From: Thermoplasmata archaeon
GTDB taxonomy: Archaea; Thermoplasmatota; Thermoplasmata; Thermoplasmatales; Thermoplasmataceae
Assembly (NCBI GenBank): GCA_021835185.1
Contig: JAKBQO010000007.1
Location: 1 to 25,352, forward strand
Reading direction: 5' to 3'
Length of the DNA stretch: 25,352 nt
Shown: positions 8,342 to 15,609 of the stretch, piece by piece
Numbering within the stretch: the stretch's first letter is position 1
Layout of the letters: every line of letters starts with the position of its first letter
Notes under the pieces: model-generated
The model's input: only the letters and a program-made list of their open reading frames with translations
What the model was told of the DNA's origin: nothing
The model's database searches: none
Made by a program: the position numbers and the translations under genes

Positions 8342-8734
8342 TCACAGCATCATCTGGGGATTTTCGATTTTTACGTTTTCCTCGATTTTGCTGCCTCTCT
8401 CAAGTTTTTTATACTCTATGGATGTTGGATGCAGAACATTCAAAAGATAATTAAATGCCCTATCTGCATTGCTATGCTCTCCACAGGTATATATATCAAG
8501 GGTTACAAGTCCATGTTCCGGCCATGTATGGAATGAAAGATGTGATTCAGCCAGCAAGGCTATGCCACTTGCCCCCATGGGCCGGAACTGGTAATACTGG
8601 GAAGATATTTCCGTCAGGTTACCTTCCTTAATTGCACTTTCTATAATTGGTGAAATACCATCAGCGCTAGATATTAACTCTGAATCTACACCGTATAAAT
8701 CCGCTATGATATGTACCCCTACTGCCACTTTCAT
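8342..8734 (-). CDS. speH: S-adenosylmethionine decarboxylase proenzyme (pyruvoyl type)
   Basis: A 130-aa class 1B AdoMet decarboxylase that makes decarboxylated AdoMet for spermidine-type polyamines. The self-cleavage site is E63-S64 in ALLAESHLSFHTWPE; Ser64 would become the pyruvoyl group. His69 (SFHTWPE) and Cys84 (IYTCGEH) are the expected processing and proton-donor residues. Length is normal. Some crenarchaeal paralogs of this fold decarboxylate arginine instead; nothing here points that way, but sequence by eye does not exclude it. It has its own Shine-Dalgarno site and lies immediately upstream of the exchanger-like gene. Confidence 0.92.
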   Translation of the reverse strand: MKVAVGVHIIADLYGVDSELISSADGISPIIESAIKEGNLTEISSQYYQFRPMGASGIALLAESHLSFHTWPEHGLVTLDIYTCGEHSNADRAFNYLLNVLHPTSIEYKKLERGSKIEENVKIENPQMML

Positions 8735-9043
8735 CGTCCTCCATAATTTTTTGCACCTCTACAATTCACCTTTATAATAAAGTATTATTTAAATATTTAT
8801 AAAAATCGGAAAAAATGTTTTTATTTACTTATAAAAATAATACTGAATATACCGTGTTTAAATAACAAATAATACTAATATTATATAATTAATAATATAT
8901 TATTTAATTCAGCTAATTTCTATGCGGATTTAAAAAACGATATGGGGAAATTTTAACCTTTATGGAAACACAAATTGTATATATTATTCATTCCATGCTA
9001 TTGTTGATTTCATTTTGTTATTTATTAAAAGTATGCATTAATT
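8735..9043. other. 309-bp AT-rich intergenic region upstream of speH
   Basis: This holds the speH promoter region at its left and otherwise extremely AT-rich sequence. The 9-mer AATAATACT occurs at 8836-8844 and 8868-8876 (32 bp apart) and as its reverse complement at 8781-8789. A 60-codon plus-strand ORF (8962-9144) runs into the end of the convergent regulator gene and looks spurious. I see no RNA gene. Confidence 0.5.
8738..8742 (-). promoter_or_regulatory. Shine-Dalgarno site of speH with short spacing
   Basis: GGAGG on the minus strand ends only three bases before the speH ATG (8734), closer than the usual 5-9 nt. AT-rich TATA-like sequence (around 8770-8800) lies further upstream, implying a leader of a few tens of bases. 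Confidence 0.5.
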
Positions 9044-9814
9044 TTATATATGCCTTAAATCAAGTTCTATGCCCGGATTTTTTGACTGCAACTCCCTTAT
9101 TTCATTTAATGAAAAATGGAAAAATCGTTCTGATACCACTATAGCCGTGGTAAATCCCCTTCTAGCAGCCTCAAATGCAGAGTTAATTGTGGCATACTCA
9201 AATTGTGGCCTGATATTTAAGAGATCAGTGATATTTTTTGCCATTTCGCCTATGATGCCGAGAAAATCAAAATCCATGCTTTCCAATGTGTTTTTAACAA
9301 GTTGTGAAATGGAAACCATATTATCTACTTTCTCAACATTGTTTACTGCAAGTACCACAATCCTTGATTTTTTAATATTTATTATTTCCCTCACTGCAGT
9401 CACACCTGTGCATTTCCCCTTTACTGCCCGTGTTACTGTAACTCCATGGGCTCCTCTGCCTGTATATGCCCCTGCATGCAGGTATCCTGCATTCATATAA
9501 AGTGACACATTCTGGTTCGCTTCAAAATTTTCATCGGATATAACTTCCCATACAAGGGAAGAATCTATGCTTATAAGGCTAGAATGAACAAAGTTTTCCA
9601 TATAGTTTAAACCGTTGTAAAGAAAATCAAAGCCCTCCTTTGTTATTCTATTTTCGTCATCAATAAATCCCTTGTTCTTTAGAATTTTCATATGGTAGAC
9701 AACGCCCTGTATTGTAATATCAAGTTCTCTGGAAATTTCAGATGGGCGTGTTTTTCCATTCTTTATATTAAGTAAAATCATCAATTGTGATATTAATGCC
9801 TGTTCTATTTTCAT
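9044..9814 (-). CDS. Predicted HTH transcriptional regulator, AF0674 type
   Basis: A 256-aa protein with an N-terminal winged helix (about residues 1-68: RPSEISRELDITIQGVVYHMKILKNKG, then a wing ending at ITKEGFDFL) and a C-terminal domain of about 180 residues. The C-terminal pattern, VSLYMNAGYLHAG, a central GVTAVREIINIKKSRIVVLAV strand pair, then AFEAARRGFTTAIVVSE and an end in LDLRHI, resembles archaeal regulators of the AF0674 type, whose ligand is unknown. It is not a ThiN-like domain: I find no NIRY or GAS-D/S-H motif, so it is not the described archaeal ThiR layout. It lies 47 nt after thiE with its own TATA box, and direct repeats flank that box. Confidence 0.65.
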   Translation of the reverse strand: MKIEQALISQLMILLNIKNGKTRPSEISRELDITIQGVVYHMKILKNKGFIDDENRITKEGFDFLYNGLNYMENFVHSSLISIDSSLVWEVISDENFEANQNVSLYMNAGYLHAGAYTGRGAHGVTVTRAVKGKCTGVTAVREIINIKKSRIVVLAVNNVEKVDNMVSISQLVKNTLESMDFDFLGIIGEMAKNITDLLNIRPQFEYATINSAFEAARRGFTTAIVVSERFFHFSLNEIRELQSKNPGIELDLRHI

Positions 9815-9816
9815 AA

Positions 9817-9857
9817 ATATGGATATAACTAAATATTATATGTTTTCCCATATGGAT
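9817..9857 (-). promoter_or_regulatory. Regulator promoter with flanking direct repeats (candidate operator)
   Basis: A TATA-like run (ATATAATATTT on the minus strand, 9831-9841) sits about 17-27 nt before the regulator ATG. The octamer ATATGGAT occurs on the plus strand at 9817-9824 and again at 9850-9857, a start-to-start distance of 33 bp (about three helical turns), bracketing the TATA box. The right copy lies within the palindrome CCATATGG (9848-9855). This could be an autoregulatory site; that is inference. Confidence 0.45.
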
Positions 9858-9861
9858 GACA

Positions 9862-10482
9862 TTAATTTTTTCCGTATTCAATTAATTTGCTTTTAAAATA
9901 TGATACCTGGTCTTCTATATCATTATGTGAATATATGGCAGAGACAACAGCAATTCCAGAAATCCCATATTTCAATACAAGGTCTATATTTTCCCTTGAT
10001 ATTCCACCTATAACGAATACAGGTATATTGATTGGCCCAATCCCTTTTAGCACATTGATATCACAGATAGTTGCATCATCCTTTGTTTTTGTCGGGAAAA
10101 ATGATCCGAAAGCAACGTAGTCTGCTCCAAGTTTTTGATATAGCAAAGCATCCTTTATGCTGCCATAAGTTGAAACACCTATTATATGATCGGGATACTT
10201 TGATTTTACATAGTCAAATGGCACATCGTCCTTTCCTATATGTATTCCATCAGCTCCAAGTATATCCATTAAAACCGGATCATCGTCAACAATAAATGGC
10301 ACACTATAATCATGGCAAATAGATGCTAATTTTTTTCCAATAGCAAGTTTATCCCTGAAAGTAGATGTTTTATCCCTGTACTGCAATATGTCCACACCAC
10401 TTTTTATTGCCCTTTCAGTAGCATTTATAATCCAATCCCCAGAATAATCCGGAGTAACAAGATAAAGCCCTTTTAATTTCAT
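9862..10482 (-). CDS. thiE: Thiamine-phosphate synthase
   Basis: A 206-aa TIM-barrel enzyme joining HMP-pyrophosphate and thiazole phosphate to thiamine phosphate. Motifs include ILQYRDK, the VDDDP segment, GIHIGKDD, GVSTY, YVAFGSFFPTKTK, VFVIGGI and the phosphate-binding end GIAVVSAIY. I chose the ATG at 10482 (MKLKGLYLV) because it overlaps the stop of the upstream gene as ATGA; a start at 10521 would add 13 residues (beginning MGGYHQRN) that do not look like the family and would overlap the upstream gene by 43 bases. Confidence 0.93.
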   Translation of the reverse strand: MKLKGLYLVTPDYSGDWIINATERAIKSGVDILQYRDKTSTFRDKLAIGKKLASICHDYSVPFIVDDDPVLMDILGADGIHIGKDDVPFDYVKSKYPDHIIGVSTYGSIKDALLYQKLGADYVAFGSFFPTKTKDDATICDINVLKGIGPINIPVFVIGGISRENIDLVLKYGISGIAVVSAIYSHNDIEDQVSYFKSKLIEYGKN

Positions 10483-11510
10483 TTTAATCCATCTTTTATT
10501 CCTTTGGTGATAGCCCCCCATAGCTGGTCGTCCTCCGGTCTAATATCCTCCTGCTTCCCATCCTTGAGGATTTTTATTCCCTTGGAATTATCAAGTATTT
10601 CCCCTATTAGGCTGGCTTCTATTCCGGAACTCTGCAAAATCGTTAGAAATTCCATGGCATATTGTTCCTTTACCGTTATCAGCAAAGTACCCTCGCTTAT
10701 GGACCTTAAAGGGTCTATATTGAATAAATTGCAAAGTTTTTCTATATCACTGTCAATAATTATTTTATTGTAATCAACAGACAACCCATTTCCAGAGGCA
10801 ATTCCAATTTCATAAATAGCATTTAATAAGCCACCTTCTGTTGCATCATGCATTGAAGTGATCCTTTCAGAAATTCCATATTCAATTGCAAGAGTTTCTT
10901 CACCCACGCAGGTCATTGTATAAAATTTGCCAATTATGCTTTTATAATTTTCTTCACCTATATTATTCCTGACATACTCAGGAAATGTATTTGACAGTAT
11001 AAGTGCAGTTTCCAGGGCACAGCTTTTTGTCATGATTATCCTGTCACCCACACCGGCATTTTCGGTTGTAATGAATTTTTCGCCAGTACCCATCAATGTG
11101 ATTCCGCCAACCATAGGGAATTCAACTCCATTGTACCGTGCTGTATGCCCTGTTACAACTTCTATATTATATTTAATGCATTCTTCATTTATTACATCCC
11201 ATATTTCCTTGAATTCATTATCAGTAATGCTGGATGGAAGATTCAGGTCAATACTCATATAAGAGGCAGGTATTCCAGAGGTATATAGATCTGACAATAG
11301 TATGTGGAACGCAAACCACGCGGCCTTCTTAAAGCCAAATGATTTATCTATGTATAATGGGTCAGTGGTAACTGCCATATACTTATCCCCTATTTTCACA
11401 ATTCCCACATCCACACCATTTTTTGGTGGAACTACCACTTCATCACGGAGAGTGCCAATCTTATTTATTATATTTTCCTCAAAAAATTTCCTGGATATTT
11501 TTCCTATCAT
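10479..11510 (-). CDS. AIR-synthase-superfamily protein (HypE-like), probable thiamine-phosphate kinase role
   Basis: A 343-aa member of the AIR synthase / ThiL / HypE / SelD superfamily. Visible pieces are the TTDP strand (about residue 48), LLSDLYTSGIPASYMSIDLNL, VTGHTARY, the GVGDRIIMT strand, SMHDATEGGLLNAI and an end with SEGTLLITV. The ISMHDATEGG/DPLRSISEGT pattern is closer to HypE than to typical ThiL, but the C-terminal PRIC cysteine tail that true HypE needs is absent (it ends IKDGLK). Its place between thiD and thiE, overlapping both by ATGA, suggests a ThiL-like job (thiamine phosphate to thiamine diphosphate). Function is inference from context; other ATP-dependent chemistry on thiamine intermediates is possible. 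Confidence 0.75.
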   Translation of the reverse strand: MIGKISRKFFEENIINKIGTLRDEVVVPPKNGVDVGIVKIGDKYMAVTTDPLYIDKSFGFKKAAWFAFHILLSDLYTSGIPASYMSIDLNLPSSITDNEFKEIWDVINEECIKYNIEVVTGHTARYNGVEFPMVGGITLMGTGEKFITTENAGVGDRIIMTKSCALETALILSNTFPEYVRNNIGEENYKSIIGKFYTMTCVGEETLAIEYGISERITSMHDATEGGLLNAIYEIGIASGNGLSVDYNKIIIDSDIEKLCNLFNIDPLRSISEGTLLITVKEQYAMEFLTILQSSGIEASLIGEILDNSKGIKILKDGKQEDIRPEDDQLWGAITKGIKDGLK

Positions 11511-12295
11511 TTTATCGCCCAGAAATGTGAAAGTGCCCCATAACCTTTACCCATAGGAAATGAGTTTTCTATGGCCCCGTCTATATACTTTTTAGCCAGC
11601 TCTATGGACTCTGGCAATTTTTTTCCGGATGCAAGATAGGACGCAATAGAAGCAGAAAGTGTATCGCCTGTCCCGTGAGTATTGTTAGTATTAATACGCC
11701 TGGATGGGAATTCATAATATTCGGAACCATCGTAAAGAATATCGGTTGAATAACGACTCCCGGCATGCCCGCCTTTTATCAGTACCGATGAACCTGTGTT
11801 TTCATAAATTTTTTTTGACGCAATTTTTGTGTCTTCTGAATTTCTAATCTTCATTGATGAGATTTTTTCGGCTTCCGGTATGTTCGGTGTAATTAATTCT
11901 GCAATTTTCATCAATTTAGTAATCATAGTCTCAACTGCATCTTCACGCAAAAGCCGGACATTGGTTTTCGAAATCATTACAGGGTCTATAACAATATTTT
12001 TTATTCCATATTGTTTAAATTTCTCGGTCACATCTGAGATTACAGGAGCGGAGTAAAGCATTCCTGTCTTCGCAGCATCTGTGCCAATATCCTCCATTAT
12101 CGCATCAAATTGTTCGTTGATAAATTTTAAAGGGAGTTCATAAATAGATTTTACCGAAACACTGTTCTGTGCTGTTAAGGTAACTATTACTGAAGTTCCA
12201 AATACTTTCATAGCCGTAAACGTTTTCAAATCTGCCATTATGCCTGCACCACCCCCTGAATCAGTGGATGCAACGCTCATCACTCTGGCTACCAT
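11507..12295 (-). CDS. thiD: Hydroxymethylpyrimidine (phosphate) kinase
   Basis: A 262-aa ribokinase-fold enzyme that phosphorylates HMP and HMP-phosphate for thiamine synthesis. Family motifs are DSGGGAGIMADLKTF near the N-terminus, LTAQNS, KTGML, DPVMISK, LITPNIPEAE, LIKGGH and the catalytic anion hole NTHGTGDT, followed by GKGYGALSHF at the end. Unlike many archaeal homologues it has no C-terminal ThiN domain, which fits with a separate thiE downstream. It is first in the operon; its stop overlaps the next start as ATGA. A TATA box lies about 24 nt upstream and no Shine-Dalgarno sequence is visible, so the mRNA is probably leaderless. Confidence 0.94.
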   Translation of the reverse strand: MVARVMSVASTDSGGGAGIMADLKTFTAMKVFGTSVIVTLTAQNSVSVKSIYELPLKFINEQFDAIMEDIGTDAAKTGMLYSAPVISDVTEKFKQYGIKNIVIDPVMISKTNVRLLREDAVETMITKLMKIAELITPNIPEAEKISSMKIRNSEDTKIASKKIYENTGSSVLIKGGHAGSRYSTDILYDGSEYYEFPSRRINTNNTHGTGDTLSASIASYLASGKKLPESIELAKKYIDGAIENSFPMGKGYGALSHFWAIK

Positions 12296-12313
12296 ATTTT
12301 AATTATATATTAA

Positions 12314-12324
12314 CAATATTTAAG
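12314..12324 (-). promoter_or_regulatory. TATA-like box of the thi operon
   Basis: CTTAAATATTG on the minus strand, centred about 24 nt upstream of the thiD ATG (12295), at the distance expected for a leaderless transcript. Confidence 0.55.
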
Positions 12325-12328
12325 CTAT

Positions 12329-12342
12329 CCGCATTCTTGCGG
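12329..12342. promoter_or_regulatory. Inverted repeat just upstream of the thi TATA box (candidate operator)
   Basis: CCGCA-TTCT-TGCGG, perfect 5-bp arms with a 4-bp spacer. It is a GC-rich island in an AT-rich region, centred about 40 bp upstream of the thiD start, next to where BRE/TFB contacts would be. A regulator site is plausible; a short RNA hairpin is the alternative. Confidence 0.45.
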
Positions 12343-12377
12343 GAAATGCATACAAAAACAACTATGATAAAAAAGGT

Positions 12378-12398
12378 TTTAAATATATCCTAGGGATA
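12378..12398 (+). promoter_or_regulatory. Promoter of the family 2 glycosyltransferase with overlapping palindrome
   Basis: TTTAAATATA (12378-12387) lies about 26 nt upstream of the ATG at 12409. Immediately behind it is the palindrome TATCC-TAG-GGATA (12386-12398), covering the space between TATA box and expected transcription start. A repressor bound there would block initiation; that is inference. Confidence 0.5.
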
Positions 12399-12408
12399 CT
12401 ATACCGAA

Positions 12409-13626
12409 ATGGATATTTTGCAGGGAATTGGGCTCGCTTTAATAGCAATAGGATTGGTTTACGTTATTTATCAGTTTCCTATAATTTACTTTGGATATAA
12501 GGATTTTACCAAATACGATATTGATTTTTCAAAGTTAAATGAAGCACAATTTTCCGGCTTAAAAATGTATAAGCCAATGGTCAGCATTATAGTTCCTGCA
12601 AAAAATGAAGAAACCGTGATCAAGCGGACAATAGAATCCATATTAAATCAAACATACACAAATTTTGAACTCTTTGTGGTTGTTGACAATTCAAGTGACA
12701 ATACGTATAAAATTGCAAAGGAGTATGAAAGCAGGGATAAGAGAGTAAATGTATTCAACAGGCCAGATGGCAAAAGCAAAGCTTCCGCACTTAATTTTTG
12801 TTTTGAAAAGACAAAGGGTGAGGTAATTGCCACATATGATGCCGATACCATGCTTCTGCCCAATACACTTGAAAATGCAGTATATGGAATGAATTATTTC
12901 AATGTAGATGTACTGCAGGGATATAATTCATACATAAACAGAGAAGAAAATATATTTACGAGGCTTGCAGTTATAGATGAAATACTTGTTAAGGCCACGC
13001 TTATAGGAAGGACACACTTCAACCTTTTCGTTCCTGTGGCTGGATCAAATCAGTACTTTAAAAGGAAGGTCATAGAAAGTATAGGTGGATGGGACGATAA
13101 TTTTCTTACAGAGGACCTTGAAAGTTCAATAAGAATTTCAAATGCAAGGTATAAATCGGCATATCTTGGCAGTGCAAAGGCACTTCAGGAAACTCCTGCA
13201 TCATATTCAGAGTATTTCAGGCAAAGGACACGCTGGCTACGTGGATACCATCAGGTATTTTTCCATTCAAAGAAAAGATTCAGCAAATTTACGGATTTTG
13301 ATGCCCTAATGATTGTCCTCGCCCCTACATTTTCCGGAATACTCTTCTTCGGGTGGCTTTACATATCCCTTCTGAATTTTTACAACCCATTCGTACATTC
13401 AATGAGAACCTATTTCATATCATTAATTCTGATATCTTTGATAATATACGTTGTAGCCCTGGTACTTGTATTGATAAAAAAGCGGCAGAATTTTATTTAT
13501 ATTCCATTAATTTATATATACTTGACCCTGAACTCGCTTATAGCAATATACACCCTATTCCTGGAGATAACAGGCGCAAAGCGTGTATGGCATAAGGTAA
13601 AGAAAACAGGCAAGACAACACTTTAA
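12409..13626 (+). CDS. Family 2 glycosyltransferase, membrane-bound, processive type
   Basis: A 405-aa GT-A glycosyltransferase. One N-terminal membrane helix (about 5-29) is followed by the catalytic domain with IIVPAKNEE, VVDNSSDNT, the metal-binding D144-A-D146, TED (234-236) as catalytic base and the Q272-R-T-R-W276 (QxxRW) motif that marks cellulose-synthase/hyaluronan-synthase-like enzymes. About three C-terminal membrane helices follow (from residue 303 on). The donor and acceptor sugars are unknown; its neighbour is a phosphoinositol-lipid-type synthase, so a surface glycan or glycolipid role is reasonable. It appears leaderless, with a TATA box about 26 nt upstream. Confidence 0.85.
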   Translation: MDILQGIGLALIAIGLVYVIYQFPIIYFGYKDFTKYDIDFSKLNEAQFSGLKMYKPMVSIIVPAKNEETVIKRTIESILNQTYTNFELFVVVDNSSDNTYKIAKEYESRDKRVNVFNRPDGKSKASALNFCFEKTKGEVIATYDADTMLLPNTLENAVYGMNYFNVDVLQGYNSYINREENIFTRLAVIDEILVKATLIGRTHFNLFVPVAGSNQYFKRKVIESIGGWDDNFLTEDLESSIRISNARYKSAYLGSAKALQETPASYSEYFRQRTRWLRGYHQVFFHSKKRFSKFTDFDALMIVLAPTFSGILFFGWLYISLLNFYNPFVHSMRTYFISLILISLIIYVVALVLVLIKKRQNFIYIPLIYIYLTLNSLIAIYTLFLEITGAKRVWHKVKKTGKTTL

Positions 13627-13649
13627 TAATTACTTTTTAATACCTGCCT

Positions 13650-14255
13650 ATGGTATTAGATTCCTACAGGAAAAAGGCAGACAGGTTTTTAGATCCTATA
13701 ACGAAAAAATTTTCCGGAATAAATCCAAACACCATTTCCATATTATCTCTGGTTTTTGCAGCGCTGGCCGGAATTTTTTATTATTTAAGCCATTATTTTC
13801 TTCTTCTTGCTTTCATTTTTATTATATTTTCTGCTTTGTTTGATGCACTTGATGGCAAAATAGCCCGGCTTAAAAACATTTCATCAAAAAAGGGAGATAT
13901 GCTGGATCATGTATTTGACAGGTATTCAGATATGTTTATCATCCTGGGCATGACGTTTTCAATCTATGGAAATGTATATTTTGGCTTATTTGCTATTCTG
14001 GGAATACTGCTTACCAGCTATATGGGCACACAGTCCCAGGCACTTGGCCTTAAAAGAAATTATTCGGGAATAGCAGGCAGGGCAGACAGGCTGATTTTAA
14101 TAATAATATTCTCACTGATCCAGTTTTTTGTATCATCCCATTTCTCCATCTATTCTATAGATATCTACGCAACAGGAATACTATTAATATGGTTTGGATT
14201 AGCAGGGAATATAACTGCAATCACAAGATTTTTTGATATGTATAAAAATTTATAA
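13650..14255 (+). CDS. CDP-alcohol phosphatidyltransferase, probable archaetidylinositol phosphate synthase
   Basis: A 201-aa integral membrane enzyme with the complete CDP-alcohol transferase signature D68-G-x2-A-R73-x8-G82-x3-D86-x3-D90, around six membrane helices and the N-terminal stretch LDPITKKFSGINPNTIS that resembles archaetidylinositol phosphate synthases. It would join CDP-archaeol and inositol phosphate to make the inositol headgroup precursor of archaeal polar lipids. Other alcohol acceptors such as glycerol phosphate or serine cannot be excluded by eye. It starts 23 nt after the glycosyltransferase gene and converges on the phosphomutase gene, overlapping it by six bases. Confidence 0.8.
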   Translation: MVLDSYRKKADRFLDPITKKFSGINPNTISILSLVFAALAGIFYYLSHYFLLLAFIFIIFSALFDALDGKIARLKNISSKKGDMLDHVFDRYSDMFIILGMTFSIYGNVYFGLFAILGILLTSYMGTQSQALGLKRNYSGIAGRADRLILIIIFSLIQFFVSSHFSIYSIDIYATGILLIWFGLAGNITAITRFFDMYKNL

Positions 14256-15590
14256 ATTTGCAAGGAAATCCATATAAGTTTTATTATACTCTTCCGCAAG
14301 GCTTTTGGATGGGGATTCAGAAAATATTCTGATAATCTTTTCAGTCCCTGAAGGCCGTATTAATGTCCATCCATCTTCATCAAAAATTTTTACACCATCG
14401 GTAAAATCCATCTTTTTCCCGGAAAAATTTTCCATTAGCAATTTTTTTATTTCTTCCCAGCTTTTTTTACGTGCTACAGATGATTTAGCCATGGTATAGT
14501 CAGGTATTTCTTCAAGCAGACTTGATACTGTTTTGTTTTCATGGGTAAGGAGATTTAGCATCAGTGCCATAGTCATTGCCCCATCCCTGCAGAACTGATG
14601 CTTTCCATATATGATACCGCCATTTTCCTCGCCGCCTATAGATGCATTATTATCTATCATTGCACGTGCCACAATCGGAGCCCCAACTCTAGTTGATATC
14701 AATTTTGCACCCTTTTCCCTGCATATGTTTTCAAGTGCATCAGAACTGCTTACAGGAGTTACGACTATATCGCCCTTTTGAATGGTATGTTTCACTATCA
14801 ATGCCAGGCTTTTATCACCATCAATATAATTGCCCTTTTCGTCGATGAAAACGCACCGGTCTGCATCACCATCATGTGCAATCCCCAGATCAAATTTGCC
14901 GGTTTTCATTACAGATATAAGATCCACCAGATTCTCAGGTTTTGGTTCTGAATTCCTCGATGAGAATTTGCCATCAGGATTTGCGTTCAATGAAACCACA
15001 TGGCAATTCAATTTTGCCAGTATTGTGGGGCTGGTATAGTATGATGCCCCGTTCCCTGTATCAATTACTACATTCAGGCGCCTTTCCTTTATGGCCTTTT
15101 CATCTACCATGCTGACTATGCTGTCCATATAAAGACCTATTGCAGTACTATCATAATTATACGTCCCGATTTTCTCCCAGGATGCCTGTTTGAATAATTT
15201 GCCGTTGTATATATCCTCTATTTTTATTTCGCTTTCCTCGTCAATTTCAGTACCATCCTTATCTATTGCCTTTATTCCATTATACTGTGGCGGATTATGC
15301 GATGCGGTAATCATAACGCCTGGAATACCCTTTGATTTGCAGTAGTACTGGAGTCCGGGGGTTGGCAACTCGCCCACATATATCACATCAGAACCTGTAG
15401 ACATGATAGCAGAAGCAACAGCAAGCATGAACATGTCTCCGCTGATTCTTGTATCCTTTGCTATTGCAATTTTACCTCCATTGAAAAATGTTCCTATTGC
15501 CTTTCCTATCCCCATTGCTAGATCTGTTGTAAGGTCTTCATTTGGAACTCCTCTGATTCCATTCGTGCCGAATAACTCTGGCTGCTTCAT
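14250..15590 (-). CDS. glmM: Phosphoglucosamine mutase / phosphomannomutase
   Basis: A 446-aa alpha-D-phosphohexomutase. The phosphoserine loop is TASHNPPQYNG with Ser97; the Mg2+ loop is D240-G-D242-A-D244-R; the sugar-binding loop is GEENGG (320-325); the phosphate-binding end is RPSGTEKIIRIF. GEENGG and the FGTNGIRG start fit archaeal GlmM/ManB, which interconvert glucosamine-6-P/1-P or mannose-6-P/1-P for nucleotide-sugar synthesis. The exact sugar cannot be settled from sequence; the gene symbol is therefore tentative. It lies downstream of a glycosyltransferase on the same strand (19 nt gap) and faces the lipid synthase. Confidence 0.88.
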   Translation of the reverse strand: MKQPELFGTNGIRGVPNEDLTTDLAMGIGKAIGTFFNGGKIAIAKDTRISGDMFMLAVASAIMSTGSDVIYVGELPTPGLQYYCKSKGIPGVMITASHNPPQYNGIKAIDKDGTEIDEESEIKIEDIYNGKLFKQASWEKIGTYNYDSTAIGLYMDSIVSMVDEKAIKERRLNVVIDTGNGASYYTSPTILAKLNCHVVSLNANPDGKFSSRNSEPKPENLVDLISVMKTGKFDLGIAHDGDADRCVFIDEKGNYIDGDKSLALIVKHTIQKGDIVVTPVSSSDALENICREKGAKLISTRVGAPIVARAMIDNNASIGGEENGGIIYGKHQFCRDGAMTMALMLNLLTHENKTVSSLLEEIPDYTMAKSSVARKKSWEEIKKLLMENFSGKKMDFTDGVKIFDEDGWTLIRPSGTEKIIRIFSESPSKSLAEEYNKTYMDFLANL

Positions 15591-15609
15591 TATGTATTAT
15601 AACAATTCA

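Noticed and set aside
8962..9144. 60-codon plus-strand ORF upstream of the regulator's 3' end
   Set aside because: It overlaps the C-terminal coding end of the convergent regulator, lies in AT-rich DNA, has no ribosome binding site and resembles no family.
9044..9814. The HTH regulator as archaeal ThiR (HTH plus ThiN-like domain)
   Set aside because: The C-terminal domain lacks ThiN motifs (no GAS-D/S-H or NIRY-like stretch) and matches better the AF0674-type pattern, so only the location links it to thiamine.
10483..10521. Upstream extension of thiE to an ATG at 10521
   Set aside because: The additional 13 residues do not look like ThiE and would overlap the previous gene by 43 bases; the ATG at 10482 makes an ATGA overlap like the other junctions in the operon.
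12296..12408. TPP (THI-box) riboswitch in front of the thi operon
   Set aside because: The TATA box is about 24 nt from the thiD start, leaving no room for an aptamer, and no conserved CTGAGA or thi-box core is visible.
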